Shown here: piece after piece, positions 36,003 through 45,045 of the stretch
Layout of the letters: each line of letters begins with the position of its first letter
How positions within the stretch are numbered: position 1 is the stretch's first letter
NCBI RefSeq assembly: GCF_002379585.1
Contig: NZ_DFUE01000011.1
Span: forward strand, 16,369-80,368
DNA length: 64,000 nucleotides
Reading direction: 5' to 3'
Source of the DNA: Pseudomonas sp. UBA4194
GTDB lineage: Bacteria > Pseudomonadota > Gammaproteobacteria > Pseudomonadales > Pseudomonadaceae
Notes under the pieces: model-generated
The model's input: the letters and a program-made list of their open reading frames with translations, nothing else
Databases searched by the model: none
Told to the model about the DNA's origin: nothing
Position numbers and translations under genes: made by a program

Positions 36003-36587
36003 CTAGCCGATGTTGGACAGCTTGAGCAGGTGGCGCATGTCGTTGAGCAGATCCTTGCCCTTGACCGTTGCGTCGTAGCGCAGCACCAGGTTGCCATGGG
36101 GGTCGACGATCCAGAGCTGGGGCTCATGCAGGCCGGGCGTCTGTGATCGATACCGGCCGATATCCAGGCCCAGGCGCTGCAGGCGCGGGTACTCACGGGA
36201 CAGCAGTGCCTGATAATCGGCGGCCAGGGGTTCGGCGGCTGCCAAGGCATGGCTGGCCCGCGATGCATCGCGGCCCAGGCCGACCTGAATCTGCCGGGCC
36301 AGGTACACCAGCTGCTGGCATTGCTGAGCGCATTGCGCCGGTGCGGTGACCAGCAACTGCCAGCGCTGTTCGTCGGCCTGCACGCCGAGCTGTTCGCGGC
36401 TCATGCCGTTGCCGATCATCTGCCCGTGGTAGCTGCGCCCGTCCGGGACCCAGAACTGGAATTTGTACATGAAGGTCGCCAACACCATCGGTCCGACTGC
36501 AACGGCCAGGATCAGCAGCAGTTGCAGACGGCCGCGGCGGCGCCGGGCCGGGTCAGGTGCGTTCAGCGGGTTCAGTGCCACGCCCAT
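36003..36587 (-). CDS. Membrane-anchored SCO-like thioredoxin-fold protein of the oxidase cluster
   Basis: Usually called a hypothetical protein, this 194-residue product has one N-terminal helix (about 21-40) and a soluble domain that aligns with SCO at key places. RWQLLVTAPAQCAQQC corresponds to KWSLLFFGYTFCPDIC, giving a CxxxC pair at C86 and C90. GLHEPQLWIVDPHG corresponds to VEHSANLALIGPDG and keeps the ligand histidine as H154. The loop between is shorter than in SCO. It may bind copper or act as a thiol reductant in CuA assembly. The ATG has AAGGAG in front and overlaps the surf1 gene by 35 bp. Confidence 0.7.
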   Translation of the reverse strand: MGVALNPLNAPDPARRRRGRLQLLLILAVAVGPMVLATFMYKFQFWVPDGRSYHGQMIGNGMSREQLGVQADEQRWQLLVTAPAQCAQQCQQLVYLARQIQVGLGRDASRASHALAAAEPLAADYQALLSREYPRLQRLGLDIGRYRSQTPGLHEPQLWIVDPHGNLVLRYDATVKGKDLLNDMRHLLKLSNIG

Positions 36588-37296
36588 GGGGGGTCTCCTT
36601 TTTGTAGTCGTGCCACGCGAGGTAGAGGTACAGCACCACCAGGACGCTGGACATGGCGAACCACTGCACGGCATAGCCGAGGTGTTTTTCCGGGCCCATG
36701 TTGACCACCGGCCAGTCCAGCCGGTAAGCGGCAGGGCCTGGGTCCAGACGCAACTCCTGGACAAAGCCGGTACGGCCGAGCTGAGTCCAGAGCGTCGCCG
36801 GTTCTACGGCCGTGACCAGGCGCGGCCATTGCCCGGTAGGGGTGGTGTCGCCGAGCTGAAAAGCGCTACCTGGCGCAACGTAGATCCAGGCCTGAAGGGT
36901 CAAGGGCTGGCGCGGTGTGGTGTAGGTGGGCGGCGTGCGGCGATCCGGCCAGGGCAGCCAACCGCGGTTGATCAGGACCCACAGGCCACTGGGCTGGTCG
37001 TGAAAGGGCTGCAGCAATTCGATTCCGACCTGGCCGTCGCGCTGGCGGTTGTCCAGCAGCAGGGTGTGATCAGGGTCAAAGGTGCCGCGCAGTGTGACGC
37101 GACGAAAGTCGGGGTCGGGCAGGGTGCTCAGATCGGTGCCGAGCATGGGCGCGGCTTCGCGGTGAGCAGCCCAGGTGTCCAGCAGTTGCTGCTTCTGCGT
37201 GCCGCGGTCCAGTTGCCAGAAGCCGAGGGTGATCATCAGGGGCAGCAGCACCAGCAGGACCAGGGTAGGGGCGAGGCGGGGGCGCAAGGGCTTCAT
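36553..37296 (-). CDS. SURF1 family cytochrome oxidase assembly protein
   Basis: The 247-residue protein has an N-terminal helix (about 10-28) followed by GFWQLDRGTQKQ, a periplasmic middle domain with the typical GLWVLINRGWLP, and a C-terminal helix (WFAMSSVLVVLYLYLAW). This is the SURF1/Shy1 pattern. It helps insert heme a into subunit I. It lies between ctaE and the SCO-like gene, all leftward, with 35 bp overlap to the latter. Confidence 0.92.
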   Translation of the reverse strand: MKPLRPRLAPTLVLLVLLPLMITLGFWQLDRGTQKQQLLDTWAAHREAAPMLGTDLSTLPDPDFRRVTLRGTFDPDHTLLLDNRQRDGQVGIELLQPFHDQPSGLWVLINRGWLPWPDRRTPPTYTTPRQPLTLQAWIYVAPGSAFQLGDTTPTGQWPRLVTAVEPATLWTQLGRTGFVQELRLDPGPAAYRLDWPVVNMGPEKHLGYAVQWFAMSSVLVVLYLYLAWHDYKKETPHGRGTEPAERT

Positions 37297-37333
37297 GCTG
37301 GCCTGCCTCTGGCGTTTGCAGGTCCGGCCCCAT

Positions 37334-37484
37334 CGCGGGTAGAACCCGCTCCCACAGGATATCGCAGCGACAAAGACCCTCTAGAAGCAGGCTCTGCCCG
37401 CGATGGCACCGCAGACCCTGTAGAAGCATGCTCTGCCCGCGATGGCGCTGCATACCCTGTGGGAGCGGGCTCTGCCCGCGATGG
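37334..37484. repeat. Cluster of REP units, three in tandem with 39-bp period
   Basis: One family A copy lies at 37334-37356. Then the segment ending CTCTGCCCGCGATGG occurs three times, near 37392, 37431 and 37470, so the period is 39 bp. The last unit is an intact copy, while the first two have TAGAAGC in place of GGGAGCG in the left arm. It separates the surf1 start from the divergent small gene. Confidence 0.8.
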
Positions 37485-37556
37485 GGCCGGCGCTGGCGAC
37501 GCTATGCTTATGCTCATGTGCCCTCCCTCCCACGCTTCATTTCCAGGACCTGTGCC

Positions 37557-37769
37557 ATGCTCAAGATCGCCATCGTGCTGATGCTGCTGGCTACCGTGGC
37601 CAGCCTGTTCAGCGGGCTGTTCTTCCTGATCAAGGACGACAGCCAGTCCAATCGCCTGATCACCGCGCTTACGGTACGCGTCACCCTGGCGGTGACGACC
37701 CTGGCGCTGGTCGCCTGGGGTTTCTACAGCGGCCAGCTGGTGTCCCACGCGCCCTGGCTGGCGCATTAG
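37557..37769 (+). CDS. Twin-transmembrane small protein (DUF2909 type)
   Basis: The 70-residue product is made of two membrane helices (LKIAIVLMLLATVASLFSGLF and ALTVRVTLAVTTLALVAWGF) with a short polar loop carrying IKDDSQSNR. This is the DUF2909 twin-helix protein found in cytochrome oxidase clusters. Unlike its neighbours it reads rightward, and its stop overlaps the ctaE stop by four bases. AGGA precedes the ATG. Its role, perhaps in oxidase assembly, is unknown. Confidence 0.8.
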   Translation: MLKIAIVLMLLATVASLFSGLFFLIKDDSQSNRLITALTVRVTLAVTTLALVAWGFYSGQLVSHAPWLAH

Positions 37770-38653
37770 ATGACATACACAAAGATGAACAGCCCGACCC
37801 ATACCACATCGACGAAGTGCCAGTACCAACTCGCCGCTTCGAAGCCGAAATGCTTGTCGGCGCTGAAATGCCCTCGCAGGATGCGCACCAGCATCACGAT
37901 CAGAATCAGCGTGCCCATGGTGACGTGGGCACCGTGAAAGCCGGTGAGCATGAAGAACGTGGCGCCGTAGATCCCCGAGCCCAAGGTCAGCCCCAGCTCG
38001 TGATAGGCCTCCCGGTACTCGAACGCTTGCAAGGCCAGGAAACACAGCCCCAGCCCGATAGTCGCCGCCAGCCACAGTTTCAGCGGGGTGCGATGGCCCT
38101 TGCGCAAGGCGTGGTGGGCAAAGGTGATGGTGACACTGGAGCTGACCAGCAGCGCAGTGTTGATCAGTGGCAGATGCCAGGGGTCGATGGTGCCCTGGGG
38201 TGGCGGAAACAGTTTCGGGTCCGGGGTGTGCAGCAGCGGCCAGGCATATTCGAAATTCGGCCACAGCATGTGCGCAACACCCTTCGAACCTTCGCCCGCC
38301 AGCCAGGGCCCGGCCCACATGCGCACGTAGAACAGCACGCCGAAGAAGGCGACGAAGAACATCACTTCGGAAAAGATGAACCAGCCCATGCCCCAGCGAA
38401 AGGAACGGTCCAGCTGTGGACTGTAGAGGCCGGCGCGGCTTTCCCTGATGACGGCACCGAACCAGCCGAACATCATGTAGGCGATCACCAGCGCCCCGGC
38501 GAAGAAGATCCACGGGCCATGGGAGGCGGAGTGCCCGGCCTTGAGGTCATTGAACCAGGTGCCCAGGCCGAAGAAGGTCACCAGCAGGCCGACCGTGGCG
38601 ATGATCGGCCATTTGCTCTGGGCCGGGACGTAGTATTGCTGGGGGGTGGCCAT
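37766..38653 (-). CDS. ctaE: Cytochrome c oxidase subunit III
   Basis: The 295-residue protein has seven hydrophobic helices and the subunit III signatures WGMGWFIFSEVMFFVAFFG, FYVRMWAGPWL, EYREAYHELGLTLGSGIYG, FHGAHVTMGT and YWHFVDVVWVGLFI. The glutamates of the SEVMFF and EYREAY segments are kept. It completes the aa3 oxidase core. AGGAG lies 11 bases before the ATG. A REP pair separates it from ctaG. Confidence 0.95.
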   Translation of the reverse strand: MATPQQYYVPAQSKWPIIATVGLLVTFFGLGTWFNDLKAGHSASHGPWIFFAGALVIAYMMFGWFGAVIRESRAGLYSPQLDRSFRWGMGWFIFSEVMFFVAFFGVLFYVRMWAGPWLAGEGSKGVAHMLWPNFEYAWPLLHTPDPKLFPPPQGTIDPWHLPLINTALLVSSSVTITFAHHALRKGHRTPLKLWLAATIGLGLCFLALQAFEYREAYHELGLTLGSGIYGATFFMLTGFHGAHVTMGTLILIVMLVRILRGHFSADKHFGFEAASWYWHFVDVVWVGLFIFVYVI

Positions 38654-38697
38654 TAGGGGTGTTCTCCTGGGGGTACGGGTGTGCACTTTCCGGCCCC

Positions 38698-38761
38698 TTC
38701 GCGGCTGCACGCCGCTCCTACAAAAGGCACCTGACCTGTAGGAGCGGCGTACAGCCGCGAA
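38698..38761. repeat. Inverted pair of REP elements, family B
   Basis: TTCGCGGCTGCACGCCGCTC is followed by an inverted copy (GTAGGAGCGGCGTACAGCCG). The pair lies inside the oxidase operon between ctaG and ctaE and could adjust the relative amounts of the two transcripts parts. Confidence 0.85.
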
Positions 38762-38786
38762 GACGCCGGCACAGCCAACACAACAC

Positions 38787-39296
38787 TCATCGCCCGGTGA
38801 TATCGAACAGCGTGTACGCCAACGTCAGGTGCCGGACGTCACTGGGCAAGTCTCGATCAACGATGAAGCGCACCGGCATCTCGATCCGCTCGCCTGGCTG
38901 CAACACCTGTTGGGTGAAACAAAAACATTCGGTCTTGTGAAAATACGCCGCCGCTTCGGCAGGGCTGATGCTGGGCACCGCCTGGGCCTTCATCACCTGA
39001 TCGGTGGGATTGCGTGCGGTAAAGATCATCTCGGTCACCTGCCCCGGATGCACCTGGACCTGATCGGCACGTGGATGAAAATCCCAGACCATGTCGATGG
39101 CGTTGGTGGACATGAACTGCACCCGTACCTCACGGCTCTGGTCCACCACCTGGCTGCCCTCATAGGGCCCGCCGGTCTTGCCATTGATGCCGAACGCCTT
39201 GCACATCACGTCGTACAGGGGCACCAGGGCGAAGCCAAAGGCGAACATGAGCACGGCCAGCATCAGCAACCGGGTGACCAGCGATTTGAGCGCCAT
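38787..39296 (-). CDS. ctaG: Cytochrome c oxidase assembly protein CtaG (COX11)
   Basis: The 169-residue protein has one N-terminal helix (LLMLAVLMFAFGFALVPLY) and a periplasmic beta domain with the copper-binding ECFCFTQQVL motif. FGINGKTGG and FMSTNAIDMVWDFHP fit COX11. It inserts CuB into subunit I. GGAGG precedes the ATG, which starts 1 bp after the ctaD stop. Confidence 0.93.
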   Translation of the reverse strand: MALKSLVTRLLMLAVLMFAFGFALVPLYDVMCKAFGINGKTGGPYEGSQVVDQSREVRVQFMSTNAIDMVWDFHPRADQVQVHPGQVTEMIFTARNPTDQVMKAQAVPSISPAEAAAYFHKTECFCFTQQVLQPGERIEMPVRFIVDRDLPSDVRHLTLAYTLFDITGR

Positions 39297-39297
39297 G

Positions 39298-40887
39298 TCA
39301 GTCCACCTCCGGCGGCGTGGTGAAGGTGTGATAGGGCGCCGGGGAAGGCACCGACCACTCCAGGCCCTCGGCCCCGTCCCAGGGCTTGGCGGGTGCTGGC
39401 ACGCCGCCGCGGATGGTCTTGATGACGATGAACAGGAAGAAGATCTGCGTGGCACCGAAGGTGAAGGCGCCGATCGAGGACACCATGTTGAAGTTGGCGA
39501 ACTGCAGGTTGTAGTCCGGCACCCGCCGCGGCATGCCGGCCAGGCCGACGAAATGCATGGGGAAGAAGGCCATGTTCATGCCCACGAACGACAGCCAGAA
39601 ATGCAGCTTGCCCAAGGTTTCGTCGACCATGTGGCCGGTCCACTTCGGCAGCCAGTAATAGGCCGAGGCAAAGATGCCGAAGATGGCCCCTGGCACCAAC
39701 ACGTAGTGGAAGTGCGCCACCACGAAGTAGGTGTCGTGGTACTGGAAATCCGATGGCGCGATGGCCAGCATCAATCCGGAAAAACCGCCGATGGTGAACA
39801 GGATGACAAAGGCGATGGCGAACAGCATCGGCGTTTCGAAGGTCAACGAGCCCTGCCACATGGTGCTCACCCAGTTGAACACTTTCACCCCGGTGGGCAC
39901 CGCGATCAGCATGGTGGCGTACATGAAGAACAGCTCGCCGACGATCGGAATGCCTACCACGAACATGTGGTGCGCCCAGACGATGAACGACAAAAAAGCG
40001 ATGGCGGCGGTGGCGTAGACCATGGAGGTATAGCCGAACAGCGGTTTGCGCGAGAACGCCGGAATGATCGAGCTGACCGCGCCGAAGGCGGGCAGGATCA
40101 TGATGTACACCTCCGGATGGCCGAAGAACCAGAACACATGCTGGAACAGCACCGGATCGCCACCGCCGGCGGCGCTGAAGAAGCTGGTGCCAAAATGGAT
40201 ATCCATCAGCATCATGGTCACGCAGCCCGCCAGCACCGGCATTACCGCGATCAACAGGAAGGCGGTGATCAACCAAGTCCAGACGAACAGCGGCATTTTC
40301 ATCAGGGTCATGCCCGGAGCGCGCAGGTTGAGGATGGTGGCGATCACATTGATCGCCCCCATGATCGAACTGATGCCCATGATGTGGATGGCAAAGATGA
40401 AGAAGGTCACACTGGCCGGCGCGTAGGTGGTGGACAGCGGCGCATAGAAGGTCCAGCCGAAATTGGGACCGCCACCGGGCATGAACAAGGTCGAGACCAG
40501 CAGCAGGAACGCGGCGGGCAGCAGCCAGAAACTGAAGTTGTTCATGCGCGGCAGGGCCATGTCCGGCGCGCCGATCATCAGCGGGATCATCCAGTTGGCC
40601 AGGCCGACGAAGGCCGGCATCACCGCGCCGAACACCATCACCAGGCCGTGCATGGTGGTCATCTGATTGAAGAACGCCGGCTCGACGATCTGCAGACCCG
40701 GTTGGAACAGCTCGGCGCGGATCACCATGGCAAACGAGCCGCCGAGCAGGAACATGCAGAAGCTGAACCACAGGTAAAGGGTGCCGATGTCCTTGTGATT
40801 GGTGGTCAGCACCCAACGCATCAGGCCTTTGGCCGGACCGTGGGCATGCTCGCCCTGGTTGCTGTGGTCGTCGATGACTGCACTCAT
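39298..40887 (-). CDS. ctaD: Cytochrome c oxidase subunit I (aa3 type)
   Basis: The 529-residue protein has 12 helices and all metal ligands: the low-spin heme His in TTMHGLVMVFGAVMP, the CuB ligands in WFFGHPEVYIMILP (with the cross-linked Tyr) and VWAHHMFVVG, and heme ligands in YFVVAHFHYVLVPG. The K-channel (MVYATAAIAFLSF) and D-channel (NQMT, with Asn/Asp loop MNNFSFW) regions look like an A-type oxidase. It reduces oxygen and pumps protons. Confidence 0.97.
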   Translation of the reverse strand: MSAVIDDHSNQGEHAHGPAKGLMRWVLTTNHKDIGTLYLWFSFCMFLLGGSFAMVIRAELFQPGLQIVEPAFFNQMTTMHGLVMVFGAVMPAFVGLANWMIPLMIGAPDMALPRMNNFSFWLLPAAFLLLVSTLFMPGGGPNFGWTFYAPLSTTYAPASVTFFIFAIHIMGISSIMGAINVIATILNLRAPGMTLMKMPLFVWTWLITAFLLIAVMPVLAGCVTMMLMDIHFGTSFFSAAGGGDPVLFQHVFWFFGHPEVYIMILPAFGAVSSIIPAFSRKPLFGYTSMVYATAAIAFLSFIVWAHHMFVVGIPIVGELFFMYATMLIAVPTGVKVFNWVSTMWQGSLTFETPMLFAIAFVILFTIGGFSGLMLAIAPSDFQYHDTYFVVAHFHYVLVPGAIFGIFASAYYWLPKWTGHMVDETLGKLHFWLSFVGMNMAFFPMHFVGLAGMPRRVPDYNLQFANFNMVSSIGAFTFGATQIFFLFIVIKTIRGGVPAPAKPWDGAEGLEWSVPSPAPYHTFTTPPEVD

Positions 40888-40909
40888 GTCCTGTCTCCCG
40901 GGCAGCGGC

Positions 40910-42037
40910 TCATCGAGCCTCGGCCTGTTTCAGTTCCAGCACGTCTTTGGGGGTGAGCATGTCGCCCTTGTTGTTGCCCCAGGCATTGCGCTCGTAGGTC
41001 ACCACCGCGGCGAGGTCGACTTCCGACAGCTGTTTGCCGAAGGCGGCCATTGCCGTGCCCGGCTTGCCGTGGAAAACGATGTTCAGGTGGTCCTTGAGCG
41101 GACCGGTGGCGATCTTCGAGCCCTTGAGCGCCGGGAACATGGGCGGCAACCCCTGGCCTTCGGCCTGGTGACACGCCACGCACGTGGTGTGGTAGACCTT
41201 GTCGCCGCGCTCGACCAGCTCCTGCAGGGTCCACTCCTTGCTGGTCAGTTCCTTGAGCTGGGCGCTTTCAGCCTTGCGCTCGGCCAGCCAGGTGTCGAAG
41301 TCGGACCGGCTGCGGACGTCCACCACGATAGGCATGAAGCCGTGGTCCTTGCCGCACAGTTCGGTGCATTGACCGCGGTAGATGCCGGGCTTCTCGACCC
41401 GGGTCCAGGCCTCGTTGACGAAGCCCGGGATGGCATCGCGCTTGACCGCGAAGGCGGGCATCCACCAGGAATGGATGACGTCGGCGGCAGTCACCAGAAA
41501 ACGAATCTTGGCGCCCACGGGCAGCACCAGCGGTTTGTCGACCTCGAGCAGGTAGTGCTCGTCTTTGGGGGCTTGGTTGTTGATCTGCTCGGCAGGGGTC
41601 GCCAGGTTGCTGAAAAACTCCACGTCCTGGCCCAGGTATTTGTAGTGCCATTTCCACTGGTAGCCGGTGACCTGGATGTCCAGGTCCGATTCGCTGCTGT
41701 CGTAGATCTCGAGCAAGGTGCGTGTGGCAGGAATGGCCATGGCCACCAGGATCAGCAACGGCACCACCGTCCAGAGAATTTCCACCGTGGTGTTTTCGTG
41801 AAAGTGCGCGGCTTGCCGGCCAGGTGCACGACGGTGGCGGTACATGGACCAGAACATGGCACCAAACACCACGACGCCGATCACCACACAGATCCAGAAG
41901 ATGATCATGTGCAGGTCGAAGACCTTGTGGCTGACCTCTGTCGCGCCCGGCGCCATGTTCACCGTCCAGGCCCCGTGGGCCTGACAGACCGTCAACCACA
42001 ACATGAGGCCCATCCAGGCTCGTGGATGTCGCGTCAT
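40910..42037 (-). CDS. ctaC: Cytochrome c oxidase subunit II with fused cytochrome c domain
   Basis: The 375-residue protein has a signal peptide, two membrane helices (about 42-66 and 84-103), a cupredoxin domain with the CuA site (HSWWMPAF, and CTELCGKDHGFMP) and a C-terminal cytochrome c domain with CVACH and a distal Met region (GTAMAAFGK). This makes it a caa3-like form of the aa3 oxidase that carries its own c heme. It is first in the leftward operon, with AAGGGG before the ATG. Confidence 0.95.
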   Translation of the reverse strand: MTRHPRAWMGLMLWLTVCQAHGAWTVNMAPGATEVSHKVFDLHMIIFWICVVIGVVVFGAMFWSMYRHRRAPGRQAAHFHENTTVEILWTVVPLLILVAMAIPATRTLLEIYDSSESDLDIQVTGYQWKWHYKYLGQDVEFFSNLATPAEQINNQAPKDEHYLLEVDKPLVLPVGAKIRFLVTAADVIHSWWMPAFAVKRDAIPGFVNEAWTRVEKPGIYRGQCTELCGKDHGFMPIVVDVRSRSDFDTWLAERKAESAQLKELTSKEWTLQELVERGDKVYHTTCVACHQAEGQGLPPMFPALKGSKIATGPLKDHLNIVFHGKPGTAMAAFGKQLSEVDLAAVVTYERNAWGNNKGDMLTPKDVLELKQAEAR

Positions 42038-42419
42038 TGCGGGTTCCCCTTGTTATTCTTATTCCCCAGGCTGGGCGCCTGCGGCTAAGGGAGCGGCTGT
42101 CGAGATACAGGCTTCGGCGGCCGGGGCCTTCGCTGCCAGGCAGTCGGGACCATCGGCTTGCATGCTACTAAGGCGAGTATAGGCAAGCTGCGACCACCCG
42201 CAACGTAGCAGCGGCGTAAGCCGCGTCGCGGGTCGCTGCCAATGCTGTGAGGGGGGGTGGGGCATGGGACGCGGCTTACGCCGCTGCTACGGTTTGGTGC
42301 GAGCTGTGCGGCGGGTTGGGTATTAAATGTGTCGTCGCTATGCCAAACGCGTCTTAGCCTTCCCTGTGGGCCAGCTATCGTTCCCACTTCAATTTTGTGA
42401 CACCCCACCTGGAGCCTTC
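42038..42419. promoter_or_regulatory. Divergent promoter region of ctaC and the 42420 gene, with REP pair
   Basis: The 382-bp gap holds two family C elements in inverted orientation (42205-42227 and 42268-42290; core GTAGCAGCGGCGTAAGCCGC). Promoters for the oxidase operon and for the rightward gene must be on either side, but I cannot fix a -35/-10 pair. No operon-specific operator is recognised. Confidence 0.6.
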
Positions 42420-43067
42420 ATGACCACCGCCGCATTGCGCGAGCAGATCCAACGTGCCAACGAACACGAGGCCGCCACAGGCCACCTGCATAAACTGCTG
42501 GAACAACAGCTGCCCCATCTACACCGTGCCATCGACGTGCCCGACAGTGAGGGCAGCGCCGCACTGTGGCGCTTTGTCAGCGCCTACATCGAAGAAGTGC
42601 CGGAGCTGCTGGATGCGGCCAGTGAGGTGGCCCGCGAGGCTGGGATTGAATCGCAGATCCAGCCCGTGCTGAAGATCGCCGAGGACTACTTCCTCGCGCC
42701 GCCGTCGATCATGGCTGGCCACGAAGGCCTGGACAGCTTGCTGGACGAGGCCTACCTGGCGCACCGGCTGGTCGAGGAGGTGAATGATCTGTACATCCGT
42801 CACTTTGGCCAGCCACTGATTCCGCTGGATATGACCGTGGCCAACCTGATTGCCCATCAGCTGATAGGCGAAGCATTTGCCAATCAACTGGACGAGGCGG
42901 TGCACCGTTCGGTGGACGAGATGCTCAACGAAGAGAGCTTCGAGAAGGAGTCGGTGGAGGCTTATCGTGACAAGCTCACCAGCCCTGAGACGGGGGAGGC
43001 CTGGAAGAAGTGGCCGTGCATGTCACGGCGGTTGGGGATTGGGTTGGAGTTGGGTTCGGAGCGGTGA
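42420..43067 (+). CDS. Conserved hypothetical protein next to the oxidase operon (PA0104-like)
   Basis: The 215-residue soluble, helical, acidic protein (pieces such as AYIEEVPELLDAASEVAREAG and DEAYLAHRLVEEVNDLYIRHFG) has no domain I recognise. Its position between the oxidase and the SulP gene matches PA0104 of P. aeruginosa. GGAG lies before the ATG. The last 22 codons are part of a 193-bp-spaced duplication (second copy at 43194-43290), so the C terminus may be changed. Confidence 0.65.
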   Translation: MTTAALREQIQRANEHEAATGHLHKLLEQQLPHLHRAIDVPDSEGSAALWRFVSAYIEEVPELLDAASEVAREAGIESQIQPVLKIAEDYFLAPPSIMAGHEGLDSLLDEAYLAHRLVEEVNDLYIRHFGQPLIPLDMTVANLIAHQLIGEAFANQLDEAVHRSVDEMLNEESFEKESVEAYRDKLTSPETGEAWKKWPCMSRRLGIGLELGSER

Positions 43068-43290
43068 GGTGGGGGTGGGATCTGCGGTGAATGGTCCCCT
43101 CACCCCAGCCCTCTCCCTGAGGGAGAGGGAGCAAAAGCCAGTACGCGGTGTTGCGACTGGCGGTGATCGGCTCCCTCTCCCCCAGGGAGAGGGCTGGAAG
43201 AAGTGGCCGTGCATGTCTCGGCGGTTGGGATTGGGTTGGAGCTGGGTTCGGAGCGGTGAGGTAGATCTGCGGTGAATGGTCCCCTCACCC
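43001..43290. repeat. Duplicated 3' gene end plus family D repeats
   Basis: The sequence from CTGGAAGAAGTGGCCGTGCA at 43001 recurs at 43194 with a few substitutions and two short deletions, and continues through GATCTGCGGTGAATGGTCCC. Between the copies lie both halves of a family D element (43093-43129 and about 43171-43193). The block covers the stop codon of the 42420 gene. Confidence 0.9.
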
Positions 43291-43319
43291 CAGCCCAATC
43301 CCCAACCCCTAAACCAACC

Positions 43320-44849
43320 CTATGTCCCAAACCCCGCCGAAGTTCGCAGCTGCCCTTCGATCCGTCGCTTCAACCCGCGACTCTCGATGATCATCCGCGA
43401 CCCCTTGCTCTGGTTTGCACGGCCCCAATCTTCCAGCAGCTCCAGGCAGGAATGGTCGATGTAGCTCAAACCGCCCAGCGGTACATACACCGTGGTGCCC
43501 TCGGGAATGGTTGCCAGCACCTTGGTCAGCGCCGGCACCTTGAGAAAGGTCGCCGAACCCACCATGCGCAGCTCGACTTCCTTGGGTGCCGTTTCAATCA
43601 GCGTGATTTTCAGCCGCGCCGCCTTCAACGCCAACTTGAGCAGGGTCAGCGCAAAGCCCAGCAGCACACCCGTCAGCAGGTCGGTAAAGACGATGGCCAA
43701 GGCGGTGGCCGCATAGGTGAACATCGGCATGCGGCCATATCGGCCCAGCCCCTTGAACGCCTTGAAGTCCACCAGTTTGACCCCGGTAAATACCAGCACA
43801 CCGGCCAGGCTTGCCACCGGAATGCTTTGCAGCAGGCTGGACAGCAGCACCACGAAGCCCAGCAGCCAGATGCCGTGGAAGATTGCCGACATACGCGTCT
43901 GCGCACCGGCCTGAACATTGGCCGAGCTGCGTACGATGACGCCAGTCATGGGCAACGCGCCCAGGATACCGCACAGCATATTGCCCACGCCCTGCGCCGA
44001 CAGCTCGCGGTCGAAGTCCGAACGCTGGCCGTTATGCATGCGGTCTACCGCTGCGGCAGACAGCAAGGTCTCGGCGCTGGCGATGAATGCCACGGCAATG
44101 GCCGCGATCAGCAGCGTTGGATCTGCCAGGTTCATCAGGTCCGCCGGGCGCAGCCAGTCGATGGCTTCGGTGAGGTTGGCCGGGACTTCAACCCGTTTGA
44201 CCGGCATGGAGAAGATCAGACTCAAGCCGGTAGCCAACCCCACACCCAACAGTGCACCCGGCACGAAGCGCAGCTTTTGCGGGCGCAACTTTTCCCAGCC
44301 ATACATCACGGCGATGGTCAGCAGGCCGAGCATGCCGGCCTGCCAGCCCAGTCCGCCGCCCACTGTAGGCAAGGCCTCGGCCACCGCGCCGGGGAATTCG
44401 ATCAAGTTGCTCATGCCGGAGGGCTGCGGTGCCTTGTCGAGCATCACATGCACCTGGGACAACACGATCAATACGCCGATGCCGGCGAGCATGCCGTAGA
44501 CCACGGCGGGGGCAGTGACCCGGAACCAGCAGCCGAGCTTGAAACGCCCGGCCAGCAGCTGCAGCAAGCCTGCCAGCAACAGGATCGGCCCGAGCATGGC
44601 CATGCCGTGCTGGCGCACCAGTTCGAATACCAGCACAGCCAAGCCCGCGGCCGGACCACTGACCTGCAAGGGCGAGCCTGCCAGAAAGCCCACCACGATG
44701 CCGCCGACGATACCCGTGATCAGCCCTTTGGCCGGTGGCATGCCCGAGGCGATGGCGATACCCATGCACAAGGGCAGGGCCACCAGAAACACCACCACCG
44801 AGGCCAGCAGCTCCCGCGGCAACACCGCTTTCATCTGCGCGATATTCAT
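43320..44849 (-). CDS. SulP family anion transporter, probably bicarbonate
   Basis: The 509-residue protein has about 12 helices of the SulP/SLC26 fold (LPRELLASVVVFLVALPLCM, SGPAAGLAVLVFELV, FIASAETLLSAAAVDR) and a C-terminal STAS domain (from about 420, with VYVPLGGLSYIDHSCLELLEDWG). Annotation is often sulfate transporter, but the neighbour is a beta-carbonic anhydrase read the same way, and this pair is typical of bicarbonate uptake. GGAGAT precedes the ATG. Confidence 0.85.
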   Translation of the reverse strand: MNIAQMKAVLPRELLASVVVFLVALPLCMGIAIASGMPPAKGLITGIVGGIVVGFLAGSPLQVSGPAAGLAVLVFELVRQHGMAMLGPILLLAGLLQLLAGRFKLGCWFRVTAPAVVYGMLAGIGVLIVLSQVHVMLDKAPQPSGMSNLIEFPGAVAEALPTVGGGLGWQAGMLGLLTIAVMYGWEKLRPQKLRFVPGALLGVGLATGLSLIFSMPVKRVEVPANLTEAIDWLRPADLMNLADPTLLIAAIAVAFIASAETLLSAAAVDRMHNGQRSDFDRELSAQGVGNMLCGILGALPMTGVIVRSSANVQAGAQTRMSAIFHGIWLLGFVVLLSSLLQSIPVASLAGVLVFTGVKLVDFKAFKGLGRYGRMPMFTYAATALAIVFTDLLTGVLLGFALTLLKLALKAARLKITLIETAPKEVELRMVGSATFLKVPALTKVLATIPEGTTVYVPLGGLSYIDHSCLELLEDWGRANQSKGSRMIIESRGLKRRIEGQLRTSAGFGT

Positions 44850-45045
44850 GTTCGATCTCCTGAAAACATTCAGGCCGAACCCGCACTCGGTTTTCGATGG
44901 ACGACAACGTGCCTGCCCGAACGAATTCTGGCCGAGCAGCCACTGGCTGCCAGGCTCGAAGTTCATCCAGCACGGATGGGAGTCGTTGTTGTTGTTATCG
45001 AAAAGCGGCTATGGGCAAGGCCTCGTCAAATGACGTGCGCGGGCT

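Noticed and set aside
39178..40956. Long open frames antisense to and in another frame of ctaD
   Set aside because: They are His/Gln/Gly-rich shadows; subunit I with all metal ligands is on the minus strand.
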